A stretch of DNA of 64,000 nt from Streptomyces odontomachi (GTDB taxonomy: Bacteria; Actinomycetota; Actinomycetes; Streptomycetales; Streptomycetaceae). Below are positions 16,814 to 25,484 of this stretch, piece by piece. Under the pieces are notes generated by a model that worked only from the letters and a program-made list of their open reading frames with translations, was not told the DNA's origin and ran no database searches. Position 1 is the first letter of the stretch, and each line of letters opens with the position of its first letter. The stretch covers positions 248,001-312,000 of the forward strand of contig NZ_JAMJWG010000006.1 in the NCBI RefSeq assembly GCF_024435355.1, read 5' to 3'. The position numbers were made by a program, and so were the translations under genes.

Positions 16814-18313
16814 ATGGTGACCGGCCGCCCTCCCCAGCCACTGCTCCATGAAGGCTTCCTGCGGAGCCTCGAACGCGATGCAGAGGCCGAGGCGCTGCGC
16901 ATCGGCGCCCAGCGCATCACCTACCGGTGGCTGCACGACCGCGCGCTGGCCCTCGCCGGCAGCCTGGTGTCGACCGCCGCGCTGCCCCTGCGCCGGGTGG
17001 GGGTGCTCGCGGCGCGCAGTGCGGACGCGTACGCGGGGATGCTGGCCGCGCTGTACACCGGCGCCGCCGTGGTGCCGCTCGACCCGAGCTTCCCGGCGGA
17101 GCGCCTCCGGTCCATGGTGAGCGCGGCTTCGCTGGACGGCCTTGTCGTCGATGAGCGCGGCCGGCGGTCCCTGGCCGAACTGGCCGGTGCGCTGGACGGC
17201 GTCAGCGTGGTGACCGAACCCGCCGGCCCCGTCCTGGAGAAGCCCGTCTCCTCCGCGCCGTCCGATGTCGCGTACGTCCTCTTCACGTCCGGATCCAGCG
17301 GACGGCCCAAGGGGGTGCCGGTCCGGCATGCGAGCGCGGTCGCGTACCTGCGCCATGTTCAGGAGCGGTACGCCTTCACAGCCGACGACGTGTTCTCCCA
17401 GACCTTCGACCTGACCTTCGACCTGGCGATGTTCGACCTCTTCGTCGGATGGGGCAGTGGTGGCACCGTCGTCAGCGTGCCACCGCACGCCGCCGTGTCG
17501 CTTCCCGAGTTCATCGCCCGGCACGGCATCACCGTGTGGTTCTCCACCCCCAGCATGATCTCCCTGGCCCGAAGGGCGCGGGGCGTCGAGCCCGGCTCCC
17601 TCCCGAGCCTGCGGTGGAGCCTGTTCTGCGGCGAACCCCTGCTGGTGCGAGACGCGGCCCGATGGCAGGACGCCGCACCGCGGTCGCATGTGGAGAACCT
17701 GTACGGCCCGACCGAACTGACCATCTCGTGCAGCGCACATCGCTTCGACCCGCAGACCTCGCCGCGGCTGGCGGTGAACGGCATCGTCCCCGTGGGAACC
17801 ATCCACCCGAACCTGCGGTACCTGCTGCTCGGCCCGGACGACGACGGCACCGGCGAGCTGTGCGTGACCGGGGACCAGATGTTCCACGGTTACCTCGATC
17901 CGTCCGACGACGTCGACCGCTTCGTGGAGCACGACGGGGAGCGCTGGTACCGGACGGGTGACCTGGTTCAGCACGCCGAGGGCGGAGAACTGGCCTACAT
18001 CGGCCGGCGGGACCACCAGGTCAACATCGGCGGGATACGCATGGAGCTGGCCGAGATCGAGTCGGGCTTGCGACGCATCCCCGGAGTACGGGACGCCGTC
18101 GTGGTGGCCACCGACGGTCGGTTGGTGGCGTTCTGCGTCGGGGAGGAACATCCGAGCTCGCTCCTCCTGACGGAACTCGGTGCCTTCCTTCCCCGCTACA
18201 TGATTCCGCGTCACTTCGAATTTCTGGACGACCTGCCGCTCAATGCGAACCGCAAGACCGACCGTCTCGCACTCTCCGCTCGCGCGCGCAGGCTGCTCCA
18301 GGCGAAAACCTGA
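16814..18313 (+). CDS. Stand-alone amino acid adenylation enzyme (DltA / NRPS A-domain-like)
   Basis: A 499-residue adenylation domain without condensation or carrier domains. Motifs are LFTSGSSGRPKG (A3), NLYGPTELT (A5), YRTGDL (A7), GRRDHQVNIGGIRME (A8) and the A10 lysine in LNANRKTDR. It resembles D-alanyl carrier-protein ligases and free NRPS A domains, so an amino acid loaded on a discrete ACP is expected. ATG 16814 is preferred over GTG 16811 because AGGAG (16802-16806) is better spaced. It is the last gene of the rightward operon. Confidence 0.86.
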   Translation: MVTGRPPQPLLHEGFLRSLERDAEAEALRIGAQRITYRWLHDRALALAGSLVSTAALPLRRVGVLAARSADAYAGMLAALYTGAAVVPLDPSFPAERLRSMVSAASLDGLVVDERGRRSLAELAGALDGVSVVTEPAGPVLEKPVSSAPSDVAYVLFTSGSSGRPKGVPVRHASAVAYLRHVQERYAFTADDVFSQTFDLTFDLAMFDLFVGWGSGGTVVSVPPHAAVSLPEFIARHGITVWFSTPSMISLARRARGVEPGSLPSLRWSLFCGEPLLVRDAARWQDAAPRSHVENLYGPTELTISCSAHRFDPQTSPRLAVNGIVPVGTIHPNLRYLLLGPDDDGTGELCVTGDQMFHGYLDPSDDVDRFVEHDGERWYRTGDLVQHAEGGELAYIGRRDHQVNIGGIRMELAEIESGLRRIPGVRDAVVVATDGRLVAFCVGEEHPSSLLLTELGAFLPRYMIPRHFEFLDDLPLNANRKTDRLALSARARRLLQAKT

Positions 18314-18416
18314 TCGCGAGAGGTCTTCTCGTTCCTGGGGAACCCGTGGTGGAAGGCGGCCCCGTATCAAAGACCGCCGCGCGCCGAAACCGGCGCCGTC
18401 CCCTTTCGAGACGGGC

Positions 18417-18467
18417 TGGCGACTTGTTGCCAGCGCCGACTCCCGCCGGGGCGGAGGCGCCTATAGT
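18417..18467 (+). promoter_or_regulatory. Promoter with palindromic box 2 before the hydroxylase gene
   Basis: The palindrome TGGCGA-CTTG-TTGCCA occupies 18417-18432. A -10-like TATAGT lies at 18462-18467, 30 nt downstream, the same offset as at the other boxes. No good -35 is visible, which fits activator-dependent transcription. The rest of the 18314-18511 spacer holds a short GC hairpin (18381-18396, GCGCCG/CGGCGC) that may end the upstream operon. Confidence 0.68.
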
Positions 18468-18511
18468 TCCGGCGGTGATTGCTTTTCATGGCGGTGAACA
18501 GCCGGGAGATC

Positions 18512-19267
18512 ATGATGAAGAAGGTATTCGAAAAACTCGAAATCCGCATGCTCTCGGCGCTTGCCAGCCCGGTCGCCCGGGTACACAAGCGCCTCAATCT
18601 CTGGTTCCGCGACACGGCGGGAGGGGACGCCCGTCCAGTCGTGTTCGACATCGACGACACGATTCCGGAGCTCCGTGCAATCGACCGGGCTTTCCCCGAC
18701 ATACGGAGCGAGTTCCTGAACGCCGCCGAGACCGTGGCCGTGATGCCGACCTATCATGAACTCGACCCGCTGCAACGAAGCATCTCCGCGACCACGCCCT
18801 ACGACTGGCGCATGTTCTATCTGTACGCCATGGGCTCGGTCGCCAAGGACAACGCGGGTCTGTGCCCCAAGACGATCGAGGCGCTGAAGCGGGTACCCAA
18901 CCTTTTCCAGGCGAGCTTCTCCGTCCTGGACCCGGGCAAGTCGGTTCCCGCACACGAAGGCCCGTACTACGGATATCTCCGGTACCACCTCGGTGTCGAA
19001 GTGCCGACGGACGATCCCCCGTGCATCAGGATCCACGACACCTTTCACACGTGGCGGGAAGGGGGCAGCGTCCTGTTCGACGACAGTTGGGACCACGAGG
19101 TGATCAACAAGTGCTCGGGGCGCAGGGTCGTTCTGATCGTGGATGTCCTGCGTCCCATGCCGACGCCACAGCATCTCGCGAACCGAGTCTTCGCTCTCGT
19201 CACCCGCTCCTTCTACGGCCGCAGGATCCTTCAGCGCCTCGAGAAGACAGCGGCTGCCGCTGTCTGA
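18512..19267 (+). CDS. Aspartyl/asparaginyl beta-hydroxylase family protein
   Basis: A 251-residue member of the Asp/Asn beta-hydroxylase family, Fe(II)/2-oxoglutarate enzymes. The first iron His lies in AHEGPYYGYLRYHLGV and the second in SWDHEVIN. The Arg near LIVDVLRP may bind 2-oxoglutarate. ATG 18512 follows GGGAG; ATG 18488 is an alternative. It is monocistronic with its own copy of the cluster palindrome. Relatives in biosynthetic clusters hydroxylate Asp or Asn of peptides. The core peptide at 27415-27522 contains both an Asp and an Asn, so that peptide is a plausible substrate. Confidence 0.85.
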   Translation: MMKKVFEKLEIRMLSALASPVARVHKRLNLWFRDTAGGDARPVVFDIDDTIPELRAIDRAFPDIRSEFLNAAETVAVMPTYHELDPLQRSISATTPYDWRMFYLYAMGSVAKDNAGLCPKTIEALKRVPNLFQASFSVLDPGKSVPAHEGPYYGYLRYHLGVEVPTDDPPCIRIHDTFHTWREGGSVLFDDSWDHEVINKCSGRRVVLIVDVLRPMPTPQHLANRVFALVTRSFYGRRILQRLEKTAAAAV

Positions 19268-19317
19268 GGCGTAGGTGGACCGCCGAGAGCCACCGGCGCG
19301 GGCAGCCCCGCAGGGAC

Positions 19318-19345
19318 GACGCGCGGCTCCTCACGGCCGCGCGTC
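19318..19345. terminator. Hairpin between convergent hydroxylase and PKS genes
   Basis: A perfect 10-bp stem, GACGCGCGGC (19318-19327) and GCCGCGCGTC (19336-19345), has an 8-nt loop. It overlaps the 3' end of the PKS gene (stop at 19331-19333) and follows the hydroxylase stop. No T-run is present on either side. It probably acts for both strands. Confidence 0.55.
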
Positions 19346-22300
19346 CGGTACGCCCTGCTCGTCGATGGCGGCCTCCACGGCGGCGGCGGCCACCCGCAGG
19401 GTGCGCCACTGGAAGAGTTCCGCCAGGGAGAGCCGCACGCGGAACAGCTCCGACATGCGCTGGACCAGGCGGACGGCGACGATGGAGCTGCCGCCCAACT
19501 CGTGGAAGTCGTCGTCCAGCCCGATCTGTTCCAGGCCCACGGCTTGCTGCCACAGCGCAGCCAGGGCCTTCTCGACCTCGCTCTTCGGGGGAGCGTAGGG
19601 AGTCTCCACCTGCCGCTTGCCGAGGGAGCCCGCGGAGGGCGCGGGCCTGCTGCCGACGACCGTCGACGCGACCCGGTCCGCCTGCTTCGCACGCTTGTGC
19701 AAACCGCCGGGGCTCACGATCACCTGCGGGCCGAGGCGGGCCGCCAGGATCGAACGCAGGGTCGTGGCTCCTTCGAGGGAGGTCAGAGCACCCTCGCCGT
19801 AGACGTCCAGCGCGTGCTTCGAGCGCAGGGCCATGCCTGTTTCCGCCCACTGCGGCCAGTTGATCGAGACCACCCGGCGGCCACGGCCCCACTGCGCCTG
19901 GGCATAGGCGTCGAGGAACGCGTTCGCGCCGGCGTAGTCGGACTGGCCGTAGTCGCCCGTGACGGCAGCGATGGACGAGTACAGCACGAGGAGGGCGGGC
20001 CGGAACACCCGGTCCAGGACGTAGGTGCCGTGGATCTTCGGCGAGACGACCCGTCCGACCGCCTCCGCCGGGCGCAGCGCGATGAGACCGCCTCCCGCAA
20101 CGCCCGCGAGGTGGAAGACGCCGGACAGCTGGCCGAAGGTGCGCATCACCTCCGCGCGGATCGCCCGCATCCGTGCCTCGTCCGCCACGTCTCCGGTGCA
20201 CACCATCACCTGGCCGCCGGCCTGCTCCACCGCGAGCACCCCGCGGATCCGCCGGACCAGTTCCCCGTCCCGTGCGTCCGCGACGATCGAGGTCCACTCC
20301 GAGCGGGGCGGCAGACCGGACCGCCCGACCAGCACCAGTCGTGCCGCCACGAGTCCCGCCAGCTGCGCCGCGAGTTCGAGGCCGAGGCCCCCGAGGCCAC
20401 CCGTGATGAGGTAGACGCCCCGCTCCTCAAGGACGGGCGTAGCGCCCTCCCCTTCGTGCAGGTCGATCGGGGAGTGGGCGGCCACCCACCTCTTGCGACC
20501 GCGGTACGCCACCTCCCGCTCGTCCGCCGCCGATGTGACCTCGTGGAACAGCTGGTCGGCGACGACGTCGACGTGACCGGTGCCGACGTCGATGCCCCGG
20601 ATGGCGACCGAGTCCATCTCGCGAGGCGCGGTCTTGATCAGCCCGCGCACGGCGGCCTTCGCCGGATGCAGGTCTCCCGCACCGAGGACGTCCTGCATGC
20701 CGCGGGTGACGACAAAGACCTCCAGACCGTCCGCGGCGCCCCGGTCGGCGCATTGTTGGAGCACCGCGAGCAGGCTGTACAGGCCGTGGTCGAGCAGGGC
20801 GCGGACCGTGGCCTGCTCCGTGCGCGAGGGCCAGTCACCGAGCAGCCAGGCGTGCACGATACGGAGGCGAGCGTGCCCGCGCTCCAGGGCCCGGGTGATC
20901 AGCCGTGCGTAGTCGGAGGTCTCACGCGGCCGGATGGTGAAGCGTCCGTCTCCCGTCTCCGCGAAGTCCATGCCGGGGCGCACGACGATGACTTCGCGGG
21001 ACGCGTCCCGCATGCGCCGGAGCAGCCGGGTGGCCACGCCCTCGCCTGGCGTGGCGAACACGATCCACGTACCGCCGTCGTCCGCCGCGCTCACCTCGCC
21101 GGCGGGGAGCCCGGACGGCAGGCTCGTCTCGGTCCACGTAGGCAGGTAGAGGGGGCCGTCGTCCTCGGGAGTCGTTTCGTCTGGCGTGTCCGGCTCGGCC
21201 GCGGGGTCCACCCAGAACCGGGCGCGGTCGTAGGGATACGTCGGGGCGTGCACCCGGTGGCGCCGCTCGCGGGACCAGAAGCGGTCCCACCGCACGGGGA
21301 CACCGTGCGACCACAGCTCACCGATGCCCTCCAGCAGCACCTGCACGTCATCGCGTTCGTCCTGGCCGCCCCTGACCAGCGGGGCGGTCACGGCCGGCGT
21401 CCCCTCGCCCTTCGCCATCTCGCCGATGAGGTTCGTCAGGGCGTGTCCGGGGCCGACTTCCGTGAAGGCGTATCCGCCGTCCGCGAGGAGCACCCGTGCG
21501 GCGTCCGAGAAACGGACGCAGGTGCGGACGTGGTGCGTCCAGTACGCCGGGTCCATGGCCTGGTCCGCGGTGATCCAGTCGCCCGTCACCGTCGACACGA
21601 AGGGGATCGTGGGCGGCCGGAGCGGTACCCGGTCGACCCGCTTCCGGAACTCCTCCAGCACGGGCTCCATCATCCTGGAATGGAAGGCGTGCGAGGTGTG
21701 CAGTCGCGTGGTGGCCACGCCGCGGCGGGAGAGGGACTCCCGCAGGCTCTCGACGGCGTCGTCGGGGCCGGAGACCACGCAGATGTGCGGGGCGTTGACG
21801 GCCGCGAGGTCCACGCCGGCCGTCAGCAAGGGCAGGAGTTCGGCCTCCGGGGCGAAGGCCGCCATCATCGAGCCGGGCGGCAGCGACTCCACCAGCGCTC
21901 CGCGGTCGGCGACGAGCCGTAGCGCGTCGTCGAACTCCATCACCCCCGCCAGCGTCGCCGCGACGTACTCCCCGATGCTGTGTCCCACCAGCGCGCCGGG
22001 TTCGAGGCCCCAGGACCTCAGAAGGCAGGCGAGCGCGTACTCGACCGAGAAGAGGACCGGCTGGGTGACCGACGTACGGTTGATCCGCCCGGGGTCGTCC
22101 GTATCGGCGTCACCGGCGAACAGGATGCCTTCCAGGTCCAGCCCGTGGGAGGCCCGGAGCACCGCCGCGCACCGGCCGATCGCGGCGGCGAACTCTGGCT
22201 CGTGGGCGTGGAGACCGCGTGCCATGCCCGGGTACTGGGAGCCCTGTCCGGGCAGCACGTAGGCGAGCTTCGGGGTGCTGCCACGGGGAACCGGGTGCGC

Positions 22301-23884
22301 GAAGGCACTCACCCGCCGCTCGCGCAACTGCCGCACGGCATCGCCCTTCGCGCCGACCACGAGTGCCCGTCTCAGCAGCTGGTCGGCGCGTCCCTCGGTG
22401 AGGGTGTACGAGACATCGGCAAGGGGGTCTTCGGTGTCGCTCAGGTACGTGTCGAACCGGCCCTCCATGGAGGCGAGGGCGGCCGGCGTACGAGCGGAGA
22501 AGGCGAGCAGGTGGTACGGCCGTTGCGGGGCCTCGGAGGTGACCGGGGGCGGCTGCTCGATGATCACGTGGGCGTTGGTGCCGCCCACGCCGAAGGAGCT
22601 CACACCTGCTCTACGGCGTGTGGCGGCCTCCGGCCACGTCGCCGTCTCGTCCACGACGTGGAACGGGCCGCCGTCGAAGTCGATCCGGGGGTTCGGCTCG
22701 CTGAAGTTCAGGCTGGCGGGGATGACGCCCTCCCGCACACTGTGCACGGCCTTGATCAGACCGCAGATTCCGGCGGCTGCCCCGAGGTGGCCCACGTTCC
22801 CCTTGACCGATCCCAGGCCGCAGTCACGGCTGCCCCGGCGTCCGGCGCCGTAGACCCGGTTGAGCGCCGCCACCTCGATGGGGTCGCCCACCAGGGTGCC
22901 CGTGCCATGCCCCTCGACGTAGCCGATCGACCTCGGATCGATGGCCGCGTCGCGCAGGGCTGCCGTCACGACCTCCACCTGGCCGGTCTCGCTCGGCGCC
23001 GCGTAGGTGGCCTTGCCCGCACCGTCGTTGTTGATGGCCGATCCGAGGATGACGGCATGAATCGCGTCACGGTCGGCCATGGCCTGGCTCAGCCGCTTCA
23101 GGACCACGACGCCGGCGCCGGCCCCGAACACGGTCCCCGATGCCTTGGCGTCGAAGGGCCGGATGACTCCATCGGAGGCCAGGAAGCCGGAGCCCTCGCT
23201 GTACTGGTACCCGATGGTCATCGGGACGGGGATCTCGACGCCGCCGGCGATGGCCATGTCGCACTCGTCGTTCAGCAGCGCGGAGCACGCCATGTGCACC
23301 GTGACCAGCGAGGTCGAGCAGGCGGTCACGCAGTTGACGGACGGGCCACGCAGCCCCAGTCGGAAGGAGACGCTCGTCGCCATGAAGTCGGCGTGATTGG
23401 AGATACGGGCGCGTGCCTCCCCTATCGCTGCCAGGAACCGGGGGTTGGCGCGCACGTTGCGGCTGAAGTACTCGCTGTTCCGGGCGCCGGAGTACATGCC
23501 GATACGGCCCCCGAAGGTGCCTGCGTCGTATCCCGCGTCCTGAAGGGCGGTGTGGCAGATCTCCAGCAGCACGCGGAACTGCGGGTCCATGGCCTCGGCC
23601 TCGCGGGGCGCGATGCCGAACAGTGCGGGTTCGAAGAGATCGAAGTCGTCGAGCAGCGAGGCGACCTTGACGTAGTCGGGACTCGTCAGGTGACGCTCCG
23701 CCACCCCCGTGCGACGGAGTTGCTCGTCGCTCAGTTCGGTCAACGAGGCGACGCCGGCCCGAAGATTGCTCCAGAACTCGGCCAGATCGCGGGCACCGGG
23801 GAATCTGCCTGCCATCCCTACGACGGCAATGGAGTCGTTCTTTCCGCCTGTCACAGCGCACCACTTCTCAGCTCGCTCGCACAC
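19331..23884 (-). CDS. Type I polyketide synthase, one module: KS-AT-KR-ACP
   Basis: A 1517-residue single-module PKS. KS (about residues 15-440) has the Cys189-His326-His366 set in TACSTS, EGHGTGT and KGNVGHLG. AT (about 545-850) has GHSIGEY, and the HAFH motif predicts malonyl-CoA. KR (about 1110-1310) has the NADPH motif TGGLGGLG and catalytic YSS..DYAGAN. The ACP Ser is in ELGGSSIVAV (about 1470). There is no DH, ER or thioesterase, so one ketide unit with a beta-hydroxyl is expected and release needs another enzyme. The true start may be GTG 23854, 30 nt inside. It is preceded by the amidohydrolase gene on the same strand. Confidence 0.93.
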   Translation of the reverse strand: MCERAEKWCAVTGGKNDSIAVVGMAGRFPGARDLAEFWSNLRAGVASLTELSDEQLRRTGVAERHLTSPDYVKVASLLDDFDLFEPALFGIAPREAEAMDPQFRVLLEICHTALQDAGYDAGTFGGRIGMYSGARNSEYFSRNVRANPRFLAAIGEARARISNHADFMATSVSFRLGLRGPSVNCVTACSTSLVTVHMACSALLNDECDMAIAGGVEIPVPMTIGYQYSEGSGFLASDGVIRPFDAKASGTVFGAGAGVVVLKRLSQAMADRDAIHAVILGSAINNDGAGKATYAAPSETGQVEVVTAALRDAAIDPRSIGYVEGHGTGTLVGDPIEVAALNRVYGAGRRGSRDCGLGSVKGNVGHLGAAAGICGLIKAVHSVREGVIPASLNFSEPNPRIDFDGGPFHVVDETATWPEAATRRRAGVSSFGVGGTNAHVIIEQPPPVTSEAPQRPYHLLAFSARTPAALASMEGRFDTYLSDTEDPLADVSYTLTEGRADQLLRRALVVGAKGDAVRQLRERRVSAFAHPVPRGSTPKLAYVLPGQGSQYPGMARGLHAHEPEFAAAIGRCAAVLRASHGLDLEGILFAGDADTDDPGRINRTSVTQPVLFSVEYALACLLRSWGLEPGALVGHSIGEYVAATLAGVMEFDDALRLVADRGALVESLPPGSMMAAFAPEAELLPLLTAGVDLAAVNAPHICVVSGPDDAVESLRESLSRRGVATTRLHTSHAFHSRMMEPVLEEFRKRVDRVPLRPPTIPFVSTVTGDWITADQAMDPAYWTHHVRTCVRFSDAARVLLADGGYAFTEVGPGHALTNLIGEMAKGEGTPAVTAPLVRGGQDERDDVQVLLEGIGELWSHGVPVRWDRFWSRERRHRVHAPTYPYDRARFWVDPAAEPDTPDETTPEDDGPLYLPTWTETSLPSGLPAGEVSAADDGGTWIVFATPGEGVATRLLRRMRDASREVIVVRPGMDFAETGDGRFTIRPRETSDYARLITRALERGHARLRIVHAWLLGDWPSRTEQATVRALLDHGLYSLLAVLQQCADRGAADGLEVFVVTRGMQDVLGAGDLHPAKAAVRGLIKTAPREMDSVAIRGIDVGTGHVDVVADQLFHEVTSAADEREVAYRGRKRWVAAHSPIDLHEGEGATPVLEERGVYLITGGLGGLGLELAAQLAGLVAARLVLVGRSGLPPRSEWTSIVADARDGELVRRIRGVLAVEQAGGQVMVCTGDVADEARMRAIRAEVMRTFGQLSGVFHLAGVAGGGLIALRPAEAVGRVVSPKIHGTYVLDRVFRPALLVLYSSIAAVTGDYGQSDYAGANAFLDAYAQAQWGRGRRVVSINWPQWAETGMALRSKHALDVYGEGALTSLEGATTLRSILAARLGPQVIVSPGGLHKRAKQADRVASTVVGSRPAPSAGSLGKRQVETPYAPPKSEVEKALAALWQQAVGLEQIGLDDDFHELGGSSIVAVRLVQRMSELFRVRLSLAELFQWRTLRVAAAAVEAAIDEQGVPDARP

Positions 23885-23943
23885 ACTGGACGATCTGCCG
23901 ACATGGCAGTCACATGGCGGTCAGGGCCGCGGGACCGGAAGTC

Positions 23944-25221
23944 CTACTTGCGTGCCGCACGGTTGTCCCCCATACGCGTCTTCGCGGATCCGCTCATGAG
24001 GCCCGCGAACGCGGGGCAGCCGGCTGCGTCGGCCGGAAGCTCGGAGACGTCCACGCCCTTGAACACCTCGTCGTGCCGGGGCCCCACCTCTTCGGCGACG
24101 GCGCGCAGGCGATCCAGGTCGAAGCCGTACATGCGCGCCGCGTTCCCGGCCAGGATCTGCTCCGCCTCGGCGACCGGAACGTCCTTGAGCGCCGTCTGCA
24201 TGGCGGCCTTGGAGTACGGATACGTGGCTTCCAGATGGGGGTAGTCGCTCCCCCAGAGAATCTTGTCGATGCCGATCTGATCCCGGATCTCGACCTCGGT
24301 GGGGTGGACGAAGGTGGCGCCTGCATAGCACTGACGGTGCCAGTACTCGCTCGGCCGCAGGGAAAGACCGTCGATGGCGCTGTCGGCGTCGTACGCCATG
24401 TCCCCACCGCCCTTGCCGCGCACGGATTCGAAGACGCGGTCCATCTTCCGCAGTTCCCTGGGGATCCAGCCGATACCGGACTCGGTGAGGACGACCGTCA
24501 GACCCGGGTGCCGCTCCAGTACACCGCCGAGCACGAGATGGCGGAACCTGGTGATGTCCCACCAGCGCAGGTCCAGGAGGAAGAACATGTGGTCGAGCGG
24601 CGTCGTCCCGGTACGCGGCCCGGCCCCGCCGCCATGGCAGTTGACCGGTACCTCGAGGTCCTCGCAGACGTCCCACAGCCTGTCGTAGGAGGAGTGACGG
24701 TAGAGCGGGGGGACACCCGATCCGGGCGGCGCCCCCGGCAGCAGGACGCCGCCGGTCAGTCCGGCATCGCGGGCCCATCTCACCTCTGCCACGGCGGCGT
24801 CGACGTCGTGCAGCATGATGTGGAACACCCCGGCGCGGCGTCCGGGGGCGTCCTGGCAGAATTCCAGAAGCCACCGGTTATGTGCCTTGAGGCCGGCCCA
24901 GCGGTACTCCAGATCACGCGCGTTCGCCACCGCTCCCTGGCTGCTTGCCAGCGCAGCGGACGTGAAGAACGGGGGAACCGTATTGGGGTAGATCACCTCT
25001 GCCACGATCCCGTCGGACGCCAGTTCGCTCAGGCGTCGCGACGAGTCCCAGTTCCGGTAACCGTTCGGACCCTTCATGTCGTCGTAGGGGTTCACAAAGC
25101 TCTTCGCCCACTCGTCGAAGTCGTCGAGGTAGCAGGAGTCGAGATAGTCTCGGTATTGTTTGAGATCCGCCCCTCCATGGCAGTCGGCGGAAATCACGAT
25201 GTGACGGTTGTCGTTCGCCAT
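23944..25221 (-). CDS. Amidohydrolase family protein (ACMSD-like TIM barrel)
   Basis: A 425-residue protein of the amidohydrolase-2 family, which includes decarboxylases such as ACMSD and hydrolases. N-terminal ISADCHGG carries the metal-binding region, followed by VNCHGGG, the barrel strands around LVLGGVLERHP and the C-terminal metal Asp in LWGSDYPH. ATG 25221 follows GGAAGGAAA. It lies directly downstream of the 41-residue peptide gene and upstream of the PKS. That suggests a tailoring, hydrolytic or decarboxylating step in the pathway. The substrate is unknown. Confidence 0.82.
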   Translation of the reverse strand: MANDNRHIVISADCHGGADLKQYRDYLDSCYLDDFDEWAKSFVNPYDDMKGPNGYRNWDSSRRLSELASDGIVAEVIYPNTVPPFFTSAALASSQGAVANARDLEYRWAGLKAHNRWLLEFCQDAPGRRAGVFHIMLHDVDAAVAEVRWARDAGLTGGVLLPGAPPGSGVPPLYRHSSYDRLWDVCEDLEVPVNCHGGGAGPRTGTTPLDHMFFLLDLRWWDITRFRHLVLGGVLERHPGLTVVLTESGIGWIPRELRKMDRVFESVRGKGGGDMAYDADSAIDGLSLRPSEYWHRQCYAGATFVHPTEVEIRDQIGIDKILWGSDYPHLEATYPYSKAAMQTALKDVPVAEAEQILAGNAARMYGFDLDRLRAVAEEVGPRHDEVFKGVDVSELPADAAGCPAFAGLMSGSAKTRMGDNRAARK

Positions 25222-25303
25222 GCGCGACTTGTTTCCTTCCGTTGACGAGCGGGGGCGGCGAAGCCACATGTGCTTACGTCGCCCCCGCTTTTCAAGCCGA
25301 CTG

Positions 25304-25429
25304 TCAGACTCGCGCGTAGCTGAAGCTGTACGCGGTGCCTTCAGTCTCCGCACGCTCTTCCGTCTCGTCGACGGAGACGAGTTCCTCGTCGAGGTTCCAA
25401 GACTGAGGCTGAACATTGACGTCCCGCAT
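25304..25429 (-). CDS. Small acidic peptide, candidate RiPP precursor or peptide scaffold (41 aa)
   Basis: A 41-residue ORF beginning MRDVNVQPQSWNLDEELV and ending TAYSFSYARV. A strong Shine-Dalgarno (GGAGG on the minus strand, 7 nt before ATG 25429) marks it as translated. The N-terminal three quarters are Glu/Asp-rich like a RiPP leader. The last ten residues change to an aromatic, Ser/Tyr/Arg-containing tail that could be the core. It sits between the M29-like gene and the amidohydrolase on the same strand. There is no double-glycine site and no Cys, so it is unlike the peptide at 27415. Function unknown. Confidence 0.72.
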   Translation of the reverse strand: MRDVNVQPQSWNLDEELVSVDETEERAETEGTAYSFSYARV

Positions 25430-25484
25430 TTCACACCTCCTTTCGCTGGAGAACTTGCGAGTCGAGCAGACGCGCGACTCGGGT

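Noticed and set aside
19331..23884. Large modular PKS/NRPS assembly line
   Set aside because: Only one PKS module exists, and the A- and C-type proteins are stand-alone. There is no thioesterase.
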